A stretch of 64,000 bases of DNA from Opitutia bacterium Tous-C4FEB (lineage in GTDB: Bacteria; Verrucomicrobiota; Verrucomicrobiia; Opitutales; Opitutaceae). Below, piece after piece: positions 29,070-38,150 of this stretch. Position 1 is the stretch's first letter. Each line of letters begins with the position of its first letter. The translations under genes and the position numbers were made by a program. The stretch covers positions 124,001-188,000 of the forward strand of contig NEVA01000005.1 of assembly GCA_002304445.1 (NCBI GenBank), in the 5' to 3' direction. The notes beneath the pieces are model-generated. The model did no database searches and was not told where the DNA came from. It saw only the letters and a program-made list of their open reading frames with translations.

Positions 29070-30725
29070 TTAGCCGGAATGGGCGAGACGCCACAGGGAA
29101 AAATAGAGCACGACCGCGAGTATGGAAACCACCACCGAGGCCACACGCAGGCCGCGCCACGGCGTGAGATCCACGGCGACGTCGGCCGGCAGGCCGTCCC
29201 GCTTCGGGCTTGCGGAGGAGGGCGCAGCGGGGGCGAACCAACCGACGACCAACATGAATCCGCAGAGCAACACGGTGTTGAGGGCGGCGAGATGGAGCCA
29301 GTGAATATGCAACGCGGAAACGTTGAAGCGCCCCAGCCCGAGGAAACCATCGCCCCACAAGCAGTTCAGAAGAATCGACGTAAACACGCCGAGGATCATC
29401 GACACGTTGGCCGCCCAGGCAGGCACCCGTCGGCTGAACATACCGGTGACGACCACGGCGAGCAGGGGTAACTTAAAGGCGGACATGACCTGCTTCATCA
29501 TCGTGAAGATTCCCTCAGACGAGCTGCCCAGCAGGCTGGCGGTGAGGATGGACACGAACACGATCACGACGGAGAAGAGCTTGCCCGCTCGGACCATCTC
29601 GCGGTCCGAAGCTCCCGGCCGGAGCCAGCCCCGATAAAGATCCAAACTAAACATAGTCGAAACACTGTGCAGTCCGCCGTTGAATGAGCTGATCACGGAG
29701 CCGAGGAAAACCGCGGCGAACAAACCCACCAGATAGGGCGGCAGCACGGCATCAACCAGCAGCGAATAAGCGAGGTCGCCGTTGCCGATCGCTGCGGCGC
29801 CAAACATTTCCGCAGCGATGATGCCGGGGATCACGAGGAAGAACGGCCCAAGCAGCTTGAGACCGGCGGTGGCGAGAATTCCCTTTTGAGCCTCCGCGAA
29901 ACTTTTCGCACCGAAGGAGCGCTGCACGATCATCTGGTTGGTGCACCAGTAGAAGAGATTGATGAAAAGCATCCCCGTGAAGAGCGTGTCGAACGGCACG
30001 TTCGAACGAGGCCCACCGACGGGGTCGATCTTCGCGGCTTGGTGCTGCAGCACGCGGTTCATGCCGGCGAGGAAGTCACCGTCACCCAACTTGAAAAGCG
30101 CGAGCACCGGGATGAGCAGACCGCACACGAGCAGGCCGGCACCGTAGAGGGTGTCGGACAGTGCCACCGCCTTCATGCCGCCGAAGAGCACGTAGCAGGT
30201 GCCGATGATGCCGATGCTCCACGCCATCAGCCGGAAGGAAGCCTCCTCGGAAATACCCAGCTGCGTATGCACATGGAAGATCGTGCTCATCGCCAAGCCG
30301 CCCGAGTAGAGCACAAACGGCAGGATGTTCAGCGCGATCGTGATGATAAAAACGATGCCCATGATCCGGCGCGCCGTCGCATCGAAGCGCTGCTCGAGGA
30401 ACTGCGGCACCGTAGTGATGTTGCCGGACCAGTAACGCGGCAGGAAATACCACGCCATCGCGATCAACGCGAACACCGGCACGACTTCCCACGCCATCAC
30501 CACCGCGCCGTGGATGGATGCCGCACCGTTCAAACCAATGAGTTGCTCGGTGGAAAGGTTGGTCAGCAACAGAGCCATGGCCACTTGGATCCACGGCAAT
30601 TTCCGACCCGCGAGGAAGTAGGTTTGCGCGTCGCTGTTGTCCTCCCGGCGGGTCTGCCACCACGAAATCAATGCCACCACGACGGTGAAAAAAACGAATG
30701 AGCCGACGGCGAGCGGAAGATTCAT
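29070..30725 (-). CDS. sodium:solute symporter (SSS family)
   Basis: A 551-residue inner-membrane symporter with many hydrophobic segments, starting MNLPLAVGSFVFFTVVVALISWW. SGLT-like family features are GRKLPWIQVAMALLLTNLSTEQLIGLNGAA near the N-terminus and the R-x-T-G-like core FGAKSFAEAQKG. It likely imports a sugar or sugar acid released from the glycan handled by the neighbouring receptor and sulfatase. It follows the receptor by 67 bp. Confidence 0.92.
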   Translation of the reverse strand: MNLPLAVGSFVFFTVVVALISWWQTRREDNSDAQTYFLAGRKLPWIQVAMALLLTNLSTEQLIGLNGAASIHGAVVMAWEVVPVFALIAMAWYFLPRYWSGNITTVPQFLEQRFDATARRIMGIVFIITIALNILPFVLYSGGLAMSTIFHVHTQLGISEEASFRLMAWSIGIIGTCYVLFGGMKAVALSDTLYGAGLLVCGLLIPVLALFKLGDGDFLAGMNRVLQHQAAKIDPVGGPRSNVPFDTLFTGMLFINLFYWCTNQMIVQRSFGAKSFAEAQKGILATAGLKLLGPFFLVIPGIIAAEMFGAAAIGNGDLAYSLLVDAVLPPYLVGLFAAVFLGSVISSFNGGLHSVSTMFSLDLYRGWLRPGASDREMVRAGKLFSVVIVFVSILTASLLGSSSEGIFTMMKQVMSAFKLPLLAVVVTGMFSRRVPAWAANVSMILGVFTSILLNCLWGDGFLGLGRFNVSALHIHWLHLAALNTVLLCGFMLVVGWFAPAAPSSASPKRDGLPADVAVDLTPWRGLRVASVVVSILAVVLYFSLWRLAHSG

Positions 30726-30792
30726 AGGTGGGAATATTGACCGGCTCCCCGGAAGCCGGCCGCGGTCAGTTAGATCTACAGGGAGACTTTAT

Positions 30793-33675
30793 TCAGAAAC
30801 TGAACTTGGTCGTGATAATCCACTCCAAGGGAGGATTGAACCGATAGGCCGTCAACACGCCGTCCCGAGCGGTGTTGATCCGGATGAAGGCGTCATTGTT
30901 GAGTGCATTGTTGATGTTCGTCTGCAGGGACCAAGCGACGGATTTACCCATGATCTGAAGCTTTCGCCGATAGGCGGCGTTGAGGTCGAGAAATACCTGC
31001 TCGGACCCATATGAAACCGTGCTCGTCACTCCTCCGCCAGGAGTTCCGGTGGCGCGGTAGCCATTAATTGGCCGGCCGGTGTATCGCACGCCGCCGCCCA
31101 CGGTGATGCCCTTTAAGGCTCCTCGGGAAAACTCATAATTTGATACGAGATTCAGCTTATGCTCCATCTGTCCAAGCGCCGGCCTCCCGTTGGCGAGCGT
31201 AAAGTCGGTGAACGTCCGGACATCGAGCGCCGCGAGCTGCGTGCCGATTGTGCCGACGCCGGTGCTTAGCGGCAGCGCCGCGTTGGCCTCCCAAGTCGGG
31301 CGCCAAAAGGCGATGTAAGCAAAATCCTCTTGCCCAATGTTGGTTTGGGCGGACTTCGATTGGCTATAGTTGAGGAATACCCGCCAATACGCCGTGGGGT
31401 TGGCCGTGATTTCCACCTCATAGCCTTGGGTGCGGTTATCGAAGGTTCTGCCGGTGCCGCTTTGAACGGTTCCGCTCGGAACTTTTCCGGCCAACGCGAG
31501 GGCGCTCCAAATGGGGTTGATCGACGATGCGATGTTGCCGAAATCAAAATCTCTTTCGGCGCTGGTTTGAAAATACTGCGCGGTGACAAACAGCCGGTTC
31601 TTCAACAAATCCAGTTTAAATCCGCTGTCTTGGCTCTTGCCTTTTGGGGTGGGCGGACGAGAGAACGCGGCCACATCTGAGTTGGGGACGTTCAGCCGTC
31701 CCCCAAAGCTCGGCAGGCCGCTGTTGCCGGCTTGGCTGTAGGTCAGACCTAACCAATCGGTGGCTTGTAGCACGCCGCTGAATGAAACACTGGTGGCGAC
31801 CGTATTTATAGGGGTCTGGCTGCGCACCGGGCCCGGTATGCCGGAAGCAAATCCAGCGACGGGCGTTAGCACCGACGTGGATGCGTAATCGTTGCGGTCA
31901 TCGCGGCTGGTGCCGATGATGGTCTTGATTCGATCTTTCCAGAACGAGCTTTGCAGCATCCCGATCATGCTCCGGCTATCGAAACTGTTAAGGATGCCGT
32001 TAACGTTGAAAGGCACCAAAGCGGTGGTGTACGTTCTGCCGCTGAGGGTTTCGGTAAACGTGCCCAAAGCCTGTCGGTTGTAGGGCGCCATCACGATGTT
32101 GCGGCTCGGGCCGGCGAGATCGACATAGGTGCGGCGAAATATCCGGTTGTTGTTGTTGATCGCGCTGGTCAGGTTCGGAGCGTTCGGCGAGATGATCTGC
32201 TCGCGGACAGCGATTTGAGACAATTTCGTAAAATCATATATGTAGACGCCAGCCAACGTGTGTTTACCCCACCGGCCGAAGTCTCTCGCGTAGGAAAGCA
32301 CCGCCCGCACTGAGTCGCTGCGGGTGTCACTGAATCCGATCTGAGGCAGTCCCTCGATGTAGGTTTTGCCGACATTGGGGTTAACGGCGCCGGACGGCAG
32401 GGTCGGGTTGGTGTCGACGATGATGGCCCGGGTGTTGGCGGTCTGCGGGTCCGAGTTCTCCGTATGGCTATCGGTGCGCATCCCCGCGATTTCCAGATTG
32501 AGGTTGGCGGTAAACGAGTGGGTCAAATAGGCCCCGAGACGGGCGTATTTCGTATCAAGACCAAAACCCGGCCCATAAACCGACGTCTCCTTGGGCAACA
32601 CGTTGAAATCAGACATGGGAACATTTTCGCCATCAATCGCCGTCCAAAGGGTGCTCCTGGTTTTGTTGACCCAATTGGTCACGGCGCTCGAGGCGGTGTC
32701 CAAAACCATGTAGGGCGTGTTGTTGGCTGCGACCCTCGAGATTTGCAGAGCGGCATTGGCCGCGCCGACGTTGCGTCCGGCAGCCGCCCAGCGGGTGTAG
32801 GCATCGTAGGCCGTGCTGGAACGGATGGTGCGCTTATTGAGGTCCGCCTTCTCCAGATCGAAATTGAACTCGGTTTTCCGCCCCATGCGCCATTTACCGG
32901 TGAGATAGGCACGTTCCGAGTCGCTAAACTCATAGTTGCGCCAACTGCCGCGTTGTTCCTTCACGGCGGCGACCCGGATGGATAGATCATCACCGATCGC
33001 CTGATTGTAGTCGGCGTCCTGACGGAGACCGCCCTCCGAGCGGCCCTGCACGGTGCCCGAGAAAGCGTTCTTGCCCAGCATCGCCCGCTTGTTCGTCACA
33101 TTGATGAGACCTCCGGGTGAGCCGATACCGAACAGGATCGAATTCGGGCCGCGCGCTTGGTCGATGCGCTCCGTGCTGAACGTGTCGGCCGGGAAATCGG
33201 ATTTGAAAAAATTAACGGCGACGGTGCCGCCAGGGAGCCCGCGCATCCGCAATGATCGCGTGCTCGAACTCGCAAGAAAGTTCTGCCCCGGCCCGGCATT
33301 CTCACCGAAGTCATACTCGGTGCTGAGCATGTAACGCGCGAGGTCGTCAGTGTTCGTGATGCCGACGTCGTTAAGAAATTCTGCGGTGAAGGCCGTGGTG
33401 GGCGCGGCGACGTCCTTAAGATTGGTCCTCAGGCGACTGCCACCCAAGGTCGACTGCGCTTGATAGCCACGATCCAACGTCGACGTGACGGAGAACGGAG
33501 TGAGTTCAACCACTTCCGAAGCGGTGGTATTCTTCGGATCATCCGTCGGCGAGGCCGGAGAGGAGGAATTCGCGACCGCTTGGGCGCAAGCGACGGAGGC
33601 CAACCCGGATAGACAAAGCAGAATCGTCAACGGGAACCGACACGAGATGACAGGTATCGGAGAATAAGTCAGCAT
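30793..33675 (-). CDS. TonB-dependent receptor (glycan uptake)
   Basis: An outer-membrane receptor of about 960 residues. From ATG 33675 a signal peptide (LTILLCLSGLASVACAQA) leads to a TonB box VVELTPFSVT, a plug domain (LGGSRLRTNLKDVAAPTTAF ... RMRGLPGGTVAVNFF, RIDQARGPNSILFGIGSPGG) and a large barrel ending in WIITTKFSF with terminal Phe. It starts the unit containing symporter, AraC regulator and sulfatase. The frame is open to 33765, but that would put 30 extra residues before the signal peptide. The 35-bp element lies 68 bp upstream. Confidence 0.93.
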   Translation of the reverse strand: MLTYSPIPVISCRFPLTILLCLSGLASVACAQAVANSSSPASPTDDPKNTTASEVVELTPFSVTSTLDRGYQAQSTLGGSRLRTNLKDVAAPTTAFTAEFLNDVGITNTDDLARYMLSTEYDFGENAGPGQNFLASSSTRSLRMRGLPGGTVAVNFFKSDFPADTFSTERIDQARGPNSILFGIGSPGGLINVTNKRAMLGKNAFSGTVQGRSEGGLRQDADYNQAIGDDLSIRVAAVKEQRGSWRNYEFSDSERAYLTGKWRMGRKTEFNFDLEKADLNKRTIRSSTAYDAYTRWAAAGRNVGAANAALQISRVAANNTPYMVLDTASSAVTNWVNKTRSTLWTAIDGENVPMSDFNVLPKETSVYGPGFGLDTKYARLGAYLTHSFTANLNLEIAGMRTDSHTENSDPQTANTRAIIVDTNPTLPSGAVNPNVGKTYIEGLPQIGFSDTRSDSVRAVLSYARDFGRWGKHTLAGVYIYDFTKLSQIAVREQIISPNAPNLTSAINNNNRIFRRTYVDLAGPSRNIVMAPYNRQALGTFTETLSGRTYTTALVPFNVNGILNSFDSRSMIGMLQSSFWKDRIKTIIGTSRDDRNDYASTSVLTPVAGFASGIPGPVRSQTPINTVATSVSFSGVLQATDWLGLTYSQAGNSGLPSFGGRLNVPNSDVAAFSRPPTPKGKSQDSGFKLDLLKNRLFVTAQYFQTSAERDFDFGNIASSINPIWSALALAGKVPSGTVQSGTGRTFDNRTQGYEVEITANPTAYWRVFLNYSQSKSAQTNIGQEDFAYIAFWRPTWEANAALPLSTGVGTIGTQLAALDVRTFTDFTLANGRPALGQMEHKLNLVSNYEFSRGALKGITVGGGVRYTGRPINGYRATGTPGGGVTSTVSYGSEQVFLDLNAAYRRKLQIMGKSVAWSLQTNINNALNNDAFIRINTARDGVLTAYRFNPPLEWIITTKFSF

Positions 33676-33742
33676 GGTAGCAAGGGGGTTGACGAAACAG
33701 GGGAACGAAGACCGAGGTAAGATACCAATCCCCAACGCATCG

Positions 33743-33777
33743 GACATAGACGAATTTGGCATCAATCTAGACTTTTT
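33743..33777 (-). promoter_or_regulatory. copy 1 of shared 35-bp element upstream of TonB receptor
   Basis: On the minus strand this reads AAAAAGTCTAG, then 14 bp, then CGTCTATG. It matches the copy at 39602-39636 in 31 of 35 positions. The two GTCTA half-sites are 21 bp apart, two helical turns, in direct orientation, as for many AraC-family tandem sites. Confidence 0.7.
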
Positions 33778-34343
33778 GAATTATGCACGGACTTGGCCGT
33801 GTTGCTTGGTGCTTGGCTAGCCATTAAGATCGACCTCTGGCCCCTTCGCCCAAGTCGCGTAGACAAAAAGTCCAGCGAGCCATGCGGAACGTCTATGGGC
33901 TCGCAGGGCAGGAACACTTAACCTCAGCCCCTGAGATTATGGCAACCGCTGCCGTGCAGTTCGCGCTCCTTCATTTCTTTCACCGTCCACCGCTACCGGG
34001 TTTTCCCCCTCCAAAGAACCCGAGCCGCTCACCCTACCATGCCCCTCTCCTCCCCTACCTCACCGAGCTGCTTCTGGCGCCGATCGCCCCACTGGGTGCG
34101 GATTCGTCGTCGCCGCCCAGCGTCCTCCCGCCGGCAGCATCCATCCCCAGCGATCCAATCGTGGAACTGCTCCTTTCATGGTTAACGCTGGCGGGCAAAA
34201 ACGGTCTCGCCAACCTGGGAACGAGGAAGGTTCGCAATATCAGCACAACCGCGGCGTCGGGGAATTTCTTCCCGGTTGCACCGCCGATGTGAAATCTTGA
34301 TCGCACGCCCCGCGACAGCGCCAGGTGCGGCCACCCTTCTACA
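33766..34343. other. divergent intergenic region with regulatory element and possible gene debris
   Basis: This 578-bp gap separates the receptor unit from the secreted glycosidase-like gene. It contains a plus-strand copy of the 35-bp element (33865-33899). A plus-strand frame over 34060-34110 reads LLLAPIAPLGAD, resembling the signal peptide ends of the decayed sulfatases at 35990 and 42890, so it may hold another decayed gene start. I see no convincing intact gene. Confidence 0.45.
33865..33899 (+). promoter_or_regulatory. copy 3 of the shared 35-bp element (plus strand)
   Basis: It reads AAAAAGTCCAG, a 14-bp unconserved spacer, then CGTCTATG, with exactly the same 25-bp offset between block starts as the two receptor copies. 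The spacer does not match the others, so only the two blocks are conserved, as expected for protein contacts rather than recent duplication. It faces the glycosidase-like gene at 34344. Confidence 0.6.
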
Positions 34344-35993
34344 ATGAAAACAATAATGTATGTGTGTCTGTTCGCCGCGATGGCTACCGGGGGTGCGGCG
34401 GAAGGGAAACCGGGCTACGGAATATCCAGCTGGGCGGGGTGGAAGCCGGGGCAGATTTCGCCGGCGGAATGCCCGGAGCTGCGCAGTGTTCCGCTCATTC
34501 TGAAATGGGATTCGCTGGAACCAGCCTCGGGGCGCTACGCGTTCGCCGAAGAACTCGGGCGACCGTTGCAAGCGGCGCAGGAAGGCGGGCTCTATATAAC
34601 CCTGATGATCTGGGTTGGCCCCGCGGCACCTGAATGGATCTATCAAAGCGGAGTTCCGCGGGTGATCACGAACCGGAACGTCAATGCGCTGGGTCAGAAA
34701 ACCGATGGGCAGAAAGAATATCCCTACTATCTGCATCCGGAGTATAAAAAGCGTTTCATGGGGCTGATTGATGCCTTCGGCAAATATGTCTCCGCCCTGC
34801 CGCCAGCACTGCGCGCGCGCATTGTGTTTGTGCAGTGCGCCGAGGGATCCACCGGCGACGGCCAGCCCTATAAGGGCAAACCGCTCGATCAAAAATATGC
34901 CATCTCCGACGAAGTGTGGAATGACTTCCGACTGGAAGCATGGAAGCGCTACCGGGACGCCGTGCCCGGAATTCCGATCCTGGTGAACTCCGACGCCAAC
35001 GGCGGTTTGGAAACCCAATGGCTGCTGGAGAACATGGACGTCATCGCGCTGAAGCAGGGCATGTTCAGTCACGGCTTCCAGGTCAGCGACAACGGCGAGC
35101 GGCTGGCCAAGTTCCAGGCGTTGGAAGCCGCGGCGAAACAACGCGGTAAGCCGGTGCTCACCCGCGGCGAGATGGACGGCGAGTTGTTTGAAATGGGTTG
35201 GTCGAAACGCAACATTCCGCAGGCCCTCTACTGGTCGGGGATCTTCGCGACCCATTGCCGGTTGGATATCTGGAACGTGCCCTATCAAGCATTGAAGGAC
35301 AGGGCGAATTGGCCGGCTGGCGCCTTCTTCAACAAATATGCCGGGCACAAGGATCCGGCGACCGCCCCGGCCGCCTTTTGTGCGCTGCGTGACGGGCTCG
35401 ACGCCTCCGACTTTAACCGCTTCCCGGCCTCAGAATTCGGCGGAAAGCCGGGACAGAAAAAGGAAGTGGATCGTTACCTCCGCATCACCAAAGCCTACGC
35501 CAGCTACGGCGCGCTTATGGCCGATCCTGAAAAGGCAATTGGCGGCGGCATGATCAACCGCAAGAGCAGCGGACCCAACGATGTGGGCTGGGATATTTTG
35601 TCGGGCAACTACTCCCGCTTCCTGACGCAGATCGAACCGGGCTCCGGCGATGTGGGCCGGTGGAACATCGATGAGTCCATTTATGGGCGCTTTGGCCGCG
35701 CCTTTGAGCATCAATCCGGCAAAAAGCAGCTGCGCTTCCAACTCGACCCGCGCTTTGCGGCCAAGCAGGTGAAGGTGAGCGTCACCTATCTCGACCAAGG
35801 GACGGGATCCTGGTCGATCGGAATCCCGGGAAAAGAGGGCGCCACGCGTATTCAGAACACCAATAGCCGCGATTGGCGCACCCAGGTGGTCTCATTATCC
35901 GGAATGACGGAACTGGTCCTAAACTATGAAACCGGCGACAATACCCTTTTCCATCTGATTGAGGTGGAGCGCGCGGCGTCGCACGCAAAATGA
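34344..35993 (+). CDS. secreted glycoside-hydrolase-like protein (TIM-barrel), unknown specificity
   Basis: A 549-residue protein with a signal peptide (MKTIMYVCLFAAMATGGAAE). The opening PLILKWDSLEPASGRYAFAE is the substrate-side pattern of clan GH-A barrels such as beta-galactosidases. Candidate acids are Glu167 in VQCAEGSTGD and Glu276/Glu280 in TRGEMDGE. The C-terminal ~110 residues look like a beta-sandwich. No named GH family is assigned. It overlaps the following sulfatase start by 4 bp (ATGA). Codon choice leans to G-ending codons more than the housekeeping genes here, hinting at a foreign origin. Confidence 0.7.
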   Translation: MKTIMYVCLFAAMATGGAAEGKPGYGISSWAGWKPGQISPAECPELRSVPLILKWDSLEPASGRYAFAEELGRPLQAAQEGGLYITLMIWVGPAAPEWIYQSGVPRVITNRNVNALGQKTDGQKEYPYYLHPEYKKRFMGLIDAFGKYVSALPPALRARIVFVQCAEGSTGDGQPYKGKPLDQKYAISDEVWNDFRLEAWKRYRDAVPGIPILVNSDANGGLETQWLLENMDVIALKQGMFSHGFQVSDNGERLAKFQALEAAAKQRGKPVLTRGEMDGELFEMGWSKRNIPQALYWSGIFATHCRLDIWNVPYQALKDRANWPAGAFFNKYAGHKDPATAPAAFCALRDGLDASDFNRFPASEFGGKPGQKKEVDRYLRITKAYASYGALMADPEKAIGGGMINRKSSGPNDVGWDILSGNYSRFLTQIEPGSGDVGRWNIDESIYGRFGRAFEHQSGKKQLRFQLDPRFAAKQVKVSVTYLDQGTGSWSIGIPGKEGATRIQNTNSRDWRTQVVSLSGMTELVLNYETGDNTLFHLIEVERAASHAK

Positions 35994-36446
35994 AATACCC
36001 TCTTCTCGTCCTCGCCGTTGTGCTGCTGGCTCCACTGGCTCGGCTCGGTGCCGACGAGTCGAAGCCCCACGTCCGGCTCATCCGCCCGGACGATCATAGC
36101 TATCCGCACGTCGGCTGCTGCAGGAACAAAGACATTATGACGCCGAACCTCGACCCGCTCGCCGCCGAGGGCATGCGCTTCGATCGCGCCGATATGATGA
36201 GCCCGCATTGCGTGCCGTCGCGCGCGCAGCTTCACCGGGGTGGCCGGACGAATGGATCACATGGAGGACGCAAATATGAACGTGGCGGAATCGCAGACCG
36301 TGTTTAACAAGCATAAACTCATAACGTTTCCCGACCACCTCGACTACATGAAGACCGGCAACGGCAGTGGTCTCTTCCCGTCGCGGCGTCGGCCCTGCCG
36401 ACGGCCCGGCCCAACCGCTCAACGCATTCCTTTCACCCGACTATGA
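35990..36446 (+). pseudogene. decayed sulfatase with frameshift and deletions
   Basis: The first frame (35990-36240) encodes a signal peptide, a degenerate first strand (IRPDDHSYPHVGC), the metal/nucleotide-side TPNLDPLAAEGMRFDRA and an intact maturation motif CVPSR. Then the frame breaks. A second frame from about 36240 encodes AGRMDHMEDANMNVAESQ and VFNKHKLITFPDHLDYMKTG, which is the segment normally found some 35 residues later in S1 sulfatases. The C-terminal two thirds are absent. The next sulfatase starts at 36443. Confidence 0.82.
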
Positions 36447-37969
36447 AAAAATTCCTGCCCCTTTTTGGCTCCGCTGTTTTTCTCTCATCGGCGCTGACCC
36501 TGTCCGTCGCCGCGGCGGAAACGTCGCCGCCTTCGCCAACCGCTCCCAGCAAGAGCTACAACGTTATCTTTATCGCGGTGGACGATTTGAACGACTGGAT
36601 TGGCGCTTTCGGTGGCCACCCACAGGCAATCACGCCGAACATGGATCGGCTAGCCAACGAGCGGGCGATGGTAATGAACAAAGCGTATGCCGCCTCCACT
36701 GTTTGCTGCCCGAGCCGCTCGGCGCTGCTCACTGGCAAGCGGCCTTCCTCGACCGGGGTTTACGGCAATACCCACAATCTAAAAAGAGCGCCCAAAGCCA
36801 AAGACCTCGTGACCTTGCCGGAATATTTCGGGAAACACGGATATCATACGCTCTCGACGGGGAAGATTTTCCACAAGCACGCCACCCCAAACGGTCTGGA
36901 TGAAGGCCAGTGGGCGTTTCATGAGATCGGCACACCTGAAAGCCGCGGAGGCACGGGAGGAATACTGTGGCAGAAACAACCCGTCGCGACCGAGAGCGGC
37001 GAAAAAGGTGACGAGTTCCGTTGGGGGGCGATCAAGGGCCCGGTGGAAAACACCAAGGACTACGTGGCCAGCAAATGGGCCGCAGAGCAGCTCCAACGTG
37101 ACTTTGACGGCAAACCGTTTTTCCTGGCCTTGGGTCTCTCCAAACCGCATCTGCCTTGGGAGGTTCCGCAGCAGTTTTTCGACCTGTATCCCCTCGATAA
37201 ATTGAAGCCGGTCGAGATCGTGCGCGACGACCTCGATGACATCGTCGGCAAAAACGGTAAGCCGATCTTTGGTCCGGATTCACGTTTTCTCGCGGCGGAC
37301 CGCGCCAACCTGCATCTCGAAGCCCAGCAGGCCTACCTGGCTAACGTGAGCTATGTCGATTATTGTCTCGGCGTGCTGTTCGATGCTTTGGCGAAAAGCA
37401 AATATGCCGACAACACGATCATCATGCTCTGGGGCGACCACGGCTGGCACCTCGGAGAAAAGCTGAAATATGGAAAGACCGACCTTTGGGAAGAATCCAA
37501 CCGCGTCCCCCTCATCGTCCGCGTGCCCGGCCTGACGCCAAACGGTTTCAAGTGCGAGGGCGTGGTCAATCTTTTGGATATGTATCCTACGCTGATCGAA
37601 CTATGCGGCTTGCCGGCCAATCCGGAAAATGAAGGGCGCAGTTTCGCCCCGCTGCTCAAGAATCCGACGATGGTGTGGAACCATCCGACGCTCACCACCT
37701 ATAATTTTAGCAACCATTCTCTCACCGACGGGCGCTATCGTTACACTTGGTATGGCGGCAAGGCTGTCGGAGCCGAGGAACTCTACGATCATGCCACCGA
37801 TCCTCTTGAGCGAAAGAACCTGGCCGCGAATCCCGCCTCGCAAGAAATCATCGCCCGCTTCAAACCGCATTTGCCCGCTCACAATGAGCCCGCTGCCCCC
37901 AAGAATAACCCGGGCGTTGGTGACAAACGAGCCCAACGCAAGGGCGGTAAAGCCAAACAGAAATCCTAG
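36443..37969 (+). CDS. secreted iduronate-2-sulfatase-like sulfatase
   Basis: A 508-residue S1 sulfatase with a signal peptide (MKKFLPLFGSAVFLSSALTLSVAAAE). NVIFIAVDDLNDW is the iduronate-2-sulfatase-type metal-binding start. The formylglycine motif is CCPSR (Cys88-Arg92). The mid-protein metal segment is IIMLWGDHGWHLGEKLKYGK. It probably acts in the periplasm on a sulfated polysaccharide or oligosaccharide; the exact sulfate position cannot be read. It ends in a Lys-rich tail after KNNPGVGDK. Confidence 0.93.
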   Translation: MKKFLPLFGSAVFLSSALTLSVAAAETSPPSPTAPSKSYNVIFIAVDDLNDWIGAFGGHPQAITPNMDRLANERAMVMNKAYAASTVCCPSRSALLTGKRPSSTGVYGNTHNLKRAPKAKDLVTLPEYFGKHGYHTLSTGKIFHKHATPNGLDEGQWAFHEIGTPESRGGTGGILWQKQPVATESGEKGDEFRWGAIKGPVENTKDYVASKWAAEQLQRDFDGKPFFLALGLSKPHLPWEVPQQFFDLYPLDKLKPVEIVRDDLDDIVGKNGKPIFGPDSRFLAADRANLHLEAQQAYLANVSYVDYCLGVLFDALAKSKYADNTIIMLWGDHGWHLGEKLKYGKTDLWEESNRVPLIVRVPGLTPNGFKCEGVVNLLDMYPTLIELCGLPANPENEGRSFAPLLKNPTMVWNHPTLTTYNFSNHSLTDGRYRYTWYGGKAVGAEELYDHATDPLERKNLAANPASQEIIARFKPHLPAHNEPAAPKNNPGVGDKRAQRKGGKAKQKS

Positions 37970-38150
37970 ACATTTCCCGCATCACAACCGGACGTTTTTT
38001 GATCACATAAAATCCACCCTAACACCCTTGTCCCGCCCCGGCACGGCTGCACGAATCGCTCCGGCGGTCGGAGTCTTGAAGAAATACACCGACCGCGGTG
38101 GCATTGGCATCCCCGCCGGCAACTTGAAATTGGCCCACTAGCATCGCCCC
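37970..38150. other. short gap with possible sulfatase C-terminal remnant
   Basis: A plus-strand frame closing at 38141 reads ARIAPAVGVLKKYTDRGG near its end, reminiscent of the C-terminal helix of arylsulfatases (LLEKYV..G). It has no start of its own and the resemblance is short, so it may be debris or chance. The inverted repeat GCGGTCGG ... CCGACCGC also lies here. Confidence 0.3.

Noticed and set aside
33882-34292. 136-codon plus-strand frame in the intergenic region
   Set aside because: No family match, Pro/Ser-rich low-complexity content and a conserved regulatory element overlapping its start. Only the short LLLAPIAPLGAD piece is suggestive, so it is noted as possible debris, not as a gene.
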